Below, piece after piece: positions 59,879 to 64,000 of a stretch of DNA of 64,000 nt (positions are counted from its first letter, which is position 1; every line of letters begins with the position of its first letter). The translations under genes were made by a program, and so were the position numbers. The stretch covers positions 184,342 to 248,341 of the forward strand of contig JAWPHD010002623.1 in NCBI GenBank assembly GCA_037043455.1. Direction: 5' to 3'. Below the pieces are notes generated by a model. That model saw only the letters and a program-made list of their open reading frames with translations. It had not been told where the DNA came from and did no database searches. The stretch is from Cyrtodaria siliqua. Lineage: Eukaryota > Mollusca > Bivalvia > Adapedonta > Hiatellidae.

Positions 59879-59920
<42 letters not shown>

Positions 59921-59921
59921 A

Positions 59922-59954
<33 letters not shown>

Positions 59955-60009
59955 CAGCCAGCCCAGCCAGCCAGCCCAGCCAGCCCCAGCCAGCCAGCCC
60001 CAGCCAGCC

Positions 60010-60040
<31 letters not shown>

Positions 60041-60045
60041 ACCAG
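59879..60045. repeat. (CAGC)n tract with cccag interruptions
   Basis: Mostly ccag/cagc tetranucleotide repeat with occasional 'cagcccagccagcccc' interruptions. The high end is about 30 bp from the exon 1 donor at 60,075. Both strands read open in several frames (Ala/Ser/Gln/Pro or Gly/Trp/Leu/Ala), which is artefact. Confidence 0.96.
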
Positions 60046-60075
60046 ACCAGTCAGACATACAAACACAAAACTTAC

Positions 60076-60300
60076 CCTAAGAATTTCGTCCCGTGTGGTC
60101 CCATCTCGATAATCCTGTTAGCCAGTGCCTCTCCTTCGTTCACCACGGGTGGGTGGAGCAGTTTCTCCTTCTTGATCAAACGGCACAGAATCCTCGTTGG
60201 CATCGAGGCCTTGCCCGGAGGAATGACGATTCTTATCCCAGAGTGGCGTGTACCCCGCATGGCCCCACCACGGGCGTCCACCATGAAACTCACAAGGAAA
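60076..60300 (-). CDS. ANK: ankyrin exon 1 of 17 seen: first ZU5 module with DAR motif
   Basis: First exon seen of a minus-strand ankyrin gene; ankyrins link membrane proteins to the spectrin cytoskeleton. The 225 bp encode about 75 residues opening [16 protein letters not shown] and continuing through [11 protein letters not shown] to [11 protein letters not shown], a near-verbatim ankyrin ZU5 signature. The DAR triplet is known in vertebrate ankyrins to be needed for beta-spectrin binding. The acceptor ends AACGCAG and the donor is GTAAGTTTTG. The exon begins with the last base of a codon and ends with two bases of a Gly codon that the next exon completes. The upstream linker and ankyrin repeats are not recognised in the 3.7 kb above it, so the 5' half lies outside the window. 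A plus-strand open frame across it (59,704-60,414) is a shadow. Confidence 0.95.
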
Positions 60301-62480
60301 CTGCGTTCAACAATGGTCATTTTGTTAGTTTCTGTTATCGAATGTAAATTCACACAAATAGAATATTCCTATTTTGTGTTACTGATAATTTTGTTTGGCG
60401 AAAATGCTCATTAAAATATCTCTATTAATCCTTTAGTTGCTAGAAAGAGAACTCCTGTAAAAGCACTTGTTTGTATAATTAATTAATAATCCTTTTAAAG
60501 TGTGCAGTTAGTTAGTATCCATGTTTATTTGTACTGCACAGTGAATTTCCTTCAATTACAGCACATGTTGCTTCGCCCGTATTTACATTTACACTAACAC
60601 AGTTATGTTTGTAACTGAGTGTATTTTACTAGTTCACTACCATCTGATATATCAACCAATTGTGTGCCAGAATGTAGCAGAGCTGGTGTAACCTTGCAAT
60701 GACCCTTGTCTGCACTAATTATCCAATATTAATTATCTTGCCATTAGTTGAAACAAATGATTGCTGTTAAACTGCTAAGTGTGCTATGATTATATCTAGC
60801 CATTAAGAAGATAGGGCACTATGGCATGGTAATTGATTACAATTGTTTTCATTATGGAAAGTCACACTGCAGGGGAGGGTTATCAGTTCCCACAGTTGGT
60901 AACTGATATGGGGAAATAATTACAGACCGGATGCTGGATTATAAAAATGTGCAACTTTGCATATTATTAAAGGGTCACATGTCAATCTAGCACCTCAATT
61001 TATTAACCTAGTATCATCATGGCCTTTAAAACTGCTTGCATATAAAAAGATATTTAGTGTTCTTTCTTTTTTCTTTTCTTTTTATTATTCTACCAAAGGT
61101 TTAAAATACATTAACTCAATATAATTACAATTAGTAATATGCCACAAACAATCTGCTTTTGAAATATTCAAATAATAAGTAAATAATGACTTTTCAATAT
61201 TAAAGCTATTTGCCGTGTGGTCCCTTTAACTCCAATTTTGCCTAAGACCAAGGTTTCCCAGATCGTTATATCAAAATCACGCACACTTTATTACGCATTG
61301 CAAATGTTTCAACAAGTGAAACAGCTTTATCATCATTTGATAATCCAATGGATTCTAACACGAAAATCTCTTTCAATAAAATCCTAACCCAATATCAAAT
61401 CTATAACCAATCATTTACTAAATCAAAATCTCTCCTCTAGGCTCAACTGAAGATTCCATTGCACTATTTTTATTTAACTTTTACAATATTAATCACATTC
61501 CTTTCATAACTGCTCAGGGTGAGTACAGTAATCTCATAATTCACTCCATATGTTCTAGTATCAGGCAATCTCAATAAAACATTGCATAAAAGACCATTAA
61601 ACCAACATTGGTAACTTGATAAAAGGTAGACGAAAATATGACAACTTTATTCACTTGTTCAGTTTCTCCATCACCGAAGCGAATATCTAAATTCAATAAC
61701 AGAAGGAAGGGCACTTTAAGGATCCGAGAATAAGACCTGTGAGAGGAGAGATACGAAATAAACTTGAGAAGCTAATATAAGTGAAGACTTCTCACCCGCA
61801 GAAGTGATTAGCAAACATTCATCATTTCCATGCTGCGAAAATTCCTCATTTCTAAAATTATAGGAGTTGGCTGACACTCAATTTTTGTAACACCATTGAA
61901 GCAACAGAGTATAAAAGCAAACAGGTCTCTCAGTGGAACTCACTAATTGGAGAGAAGATTGAGAACCCTGATCTTAATCTAATTTTTAAAACCAAATAAT
62001 ACATCATATAGATGGATCAACTATGTGAAAATTACCTCTCTGTGGACAATGTGTAATGTAAACACTAGCAATTTTCTTTGATATTTTCTTCATTTTTATT
62101 TGAAATTTCACAAATTAGAGACACAGTATTTGTCATCCTGAACACACCACAATTTCATATACATGATTACATTAAAATGCCATGTCAACACCTCCTGTCA
62201 TCTAACAGCCTAGCAGAAACACGTGTTTAATATCAGTTTACTTCTGTGCCAAATATTGATTTTTTTTATGAGGTGGAATAAAAAGGTCTCCCTGATTTAA
62301 CCATGTATAAAAATTTAAATGAAAAAGTCTGCCCCAGCCTGAATCAGATGTTAGTATAAAAAACGAAAAGGCTTCTTACAGGATGCTGTAGTTAATGAAA
62401 CAAATGTCTGGTACTGTGTGGTGTGCATTATCTCAGAGAAATATTGGAACTGATTGATATTGACATCCTGCAACTTCCAG
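60301..62480. other. ANK: region upstream of first seen exon
   Basis: Presumed intron of the same gene. AT-rich. I searched the minus strand for the linker and ankyrin-repeat exons (GxTPLHxAA) and saw none. Confidence 0.6.
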
Positions 62481-62484
62481 AACA

Positions 62485-63795
62485 TGAATAGCACTTCTGC
62501 AGTCACAACATTACTGTCAACAGCTGATAAATCACCACATAACTGTCAACAGCAGCTGTTCAATCACCACATAACTGTCAACAGCTGATAGATCACCACA
62601 TAACTGTCAACAGCAGACAAAAATAAATAAATAACCAAATTACTGTTATCAGCTGAAAAATCACCACACTGCTGTCAACAGCTGCTAAATCACCACATAA
62701 CTGTGAACATCTGATAAATCACCACATAACTGTCAACAGCTGATAAATCACCACATGACTGTCAACAGCTGATAAATCACCACATTACTGTCAACAGCTG
62801 ATAATTCATCACATAACTGTCAACAGCTGATAAATAACCAAATTACTGTCACAGCTGATACATCACCAGATAACTGTCAACAGCTGATAAATCCCCACAT
62901 AAATGTCAGCATCTGACAAATCACCACATATATGTCAACAAATTGATTAATCACCACATAACTGTCAACAACTGATAAATCACCACATAACTGTCAACAA
63001 CTGATTAATCACCACATTACCTTTAGCAGCTGATAAATCACCACACTACTGTCAACAACTGATACACCACCACATAACTGTCAATAGCTGATTTTTGTTC
63101 TGTCAACAGCTGATGAATCACTGAACATGTTCTGTCAATATATAATCATTACTGCATCTTTTATTGTTCTGATAAATCACAGACATGTGTTTCTGTCAAC
63201 AGCCAACAAATCATGGCATGTGTTCTGTCAACAGCTGATAAATCACTGCATGTGTTATGTCAACAGATGATGAATCACTGCAAGTGTTCTGACAACAGCT
63301 GTTAAATCACTGCATGTGTTCAGTCAATAGCTGATAAATCACTGCATGTGTTCTGTCAATAGCTGATTTTGTTCTGTCAACAGCTGATTAATCACTGCAT
63401 GTGTTCTGTCAACTGATAATTACTGCATGTATTCTGTCAACAGCTGTTAAATCATGGCATGTGTTATGTCAACAGCTGATTAATCACTGCATGTGTTCTG
63501 TAACAGCTGATAATTACTGCATGTATTCTGTCAACAGCTGATAATTAGCATGTATTCTGTCAACAGCTGATAAATCACTGCATGTGTTCTGTCAATAGCT
63601 GATTTTGTTCTGTCAACAGCTGATTAATCACTGCATGTGTTCTGTCAACAGCTGTTAAATCACTGCATGTTTTCTGTCAACAGCTGATTAATCACTGCAT
63701 GTCTTTGGTTTACAGCTGATAAATCACTGAACATGTTCTGTCAATAGCTGATAATTACTGCATATTTTTTGGTTCTGATAAATCACTGCATGTGT
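62485..63795. repeat. 29-bp and 32-bp minisatellite, two blocks
   Basis: 62.5-63.08 kb: unit 'tgtcaacagctgataaatca' plus ccacataac (29 bp). 63.08-63.8 kb: unit 'tgtcaacagctgataaatca' plus ctgcatgtgttc (32 bp). Both share the same core, with many substitutions. Confidence 0.93.
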
Positions 63796-64000
63796 TATGC
63801 CAATAGTGTATTGATGCACACCAACAAATATTTACATTTGGCAATTCGCACATAGCAAATATACAAGTCTCTGTGTCTTATCTGGAATTAGCACAAAATT
63901 CATATTCTGCATCAGATCCAAGCATGACTAGTCTGACATTATCTACATGTGAATCACTACATGTTTACAATATCATAGATAACCCATTTAGGAAAGTGCC
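63796..64000. other. window end, no feature seen
   Basis: About 200 bp of unique-looking AT-rich sequence. Confidence 0.6.

Larger units (their letters stand above)
47234..60075 (-). other. ANK: intron 1 (first seen) of ankyrin gene
   Basis: 12.8 kb. Apart from the repeats listed separately (49.0-49.44, 50.17, 51.1-51.7, 52.7-52.9, 53.0-54.15, 55.0-56.3, 56.6-56.9, 58.3-58.8, 59.1-60.05 kb) I see no exon. 47.3-48.9, 49.7-50.1, 50.3-51.0, 51.8-52.6, 54.2-55.0 and 56.9-58.3 kb are AT-rich with no supported feature. Confidence 0.7.

Noticed and set aside
59704..60414. 236-codon plus-strand frame with Ser/Gln/Pro/Ala repeat
   Set aside because: It is built from the (CAGC)n tract and the reverse strand of the well-supported ankyrin ZU5 exon.

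Overview
This window is animal nuclear DNA. It is AT-rich and intron-dominated, with no bacterial-style gene packing and no operons. It carries several tRNA-derived SINE families, MITE-like elements and many minisatellites. The dispersed repeats (units with 'gggccataactct', 'gaggagtagtcgctacaa' and 'tgttccacggaaca', and SINEs with a 'caagacactttcc' core) and the protein sequence suggest a bivalve mollusc. That placement is inference, because no species-specific marker is present.

One protein-coding gene is visible: the 3' two thirds of an ankyrin gene on the minus strand, running from about 60.3 kb down to a stop codon at 3,387-3,389. I rebuilt 17 exons by hand from splice sites, reading-phase continuity and family similarity. 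In transcript order they encode the ZU5 modules with the spectrin-binding DAR motif (60,076-60,300; 47,079-47,233; 39,611-39,822; 39,141-39,345), the UPA region (32,422-32,518; 31,636-31,864; 30,959-31,210), a short linker (29,857-29,935), the death domain (28,245-28,448; 27,453-27,581), and an acidic, partly coiled-coil C-terminal tail of seven exons (26,014-26,117 to 3,387-3,487). All 16 junctions keep frame and give about 981 residues. The ankyrin-repeat half and the promoter lie beyond 64 kb. No giant exon was found between the UPA region and the death domain or in the tail. Exons 13 to 16 all begin and end in phase 1, so any of them could be skipped without breaking the frame.

The introns (265 bp to 12.8 kb) hold nearly all of the other structure. 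From low to high coordinates: 3' flank (1-3.4 kb); intron 16 with several MITE-like elements (3.5-8.4 kb); intron 15 with a V-type tRNA SINE and a 20-bp-type minisatellite (8.8-12.3 kb); intron 14 with a 49-bp array (13.7-14.5 kb); intron 11 with a 2.1 kb 31-bp array containing 215-bp higher-order repeats (20.5-22.6 kb); introns 8 and 9 with nested SINE and dispersed repeats; intron 4 with a nested MITE and a 25-bp array (32.5-39.1 kb); intron 2 with a 3.4 kb region bounded by mariner-like inverted repeats (43.4-46.9 kb); intron 1 with 43-bp, 67-bp, 86/87-bp and 32-bp arrays, a nested palindromic element and a (CAGC)n tract beside the exon 1 donor; and an upstream minisatellite at 62.5-63.8 kb.

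I found no previously undescribed coding system. The most notable observations are repeats that sit directly on ankyrin splice sites, several nested insertions whose boundaries can be read base by base, and the uniform antisense orientation of three dispersed families within the gene.
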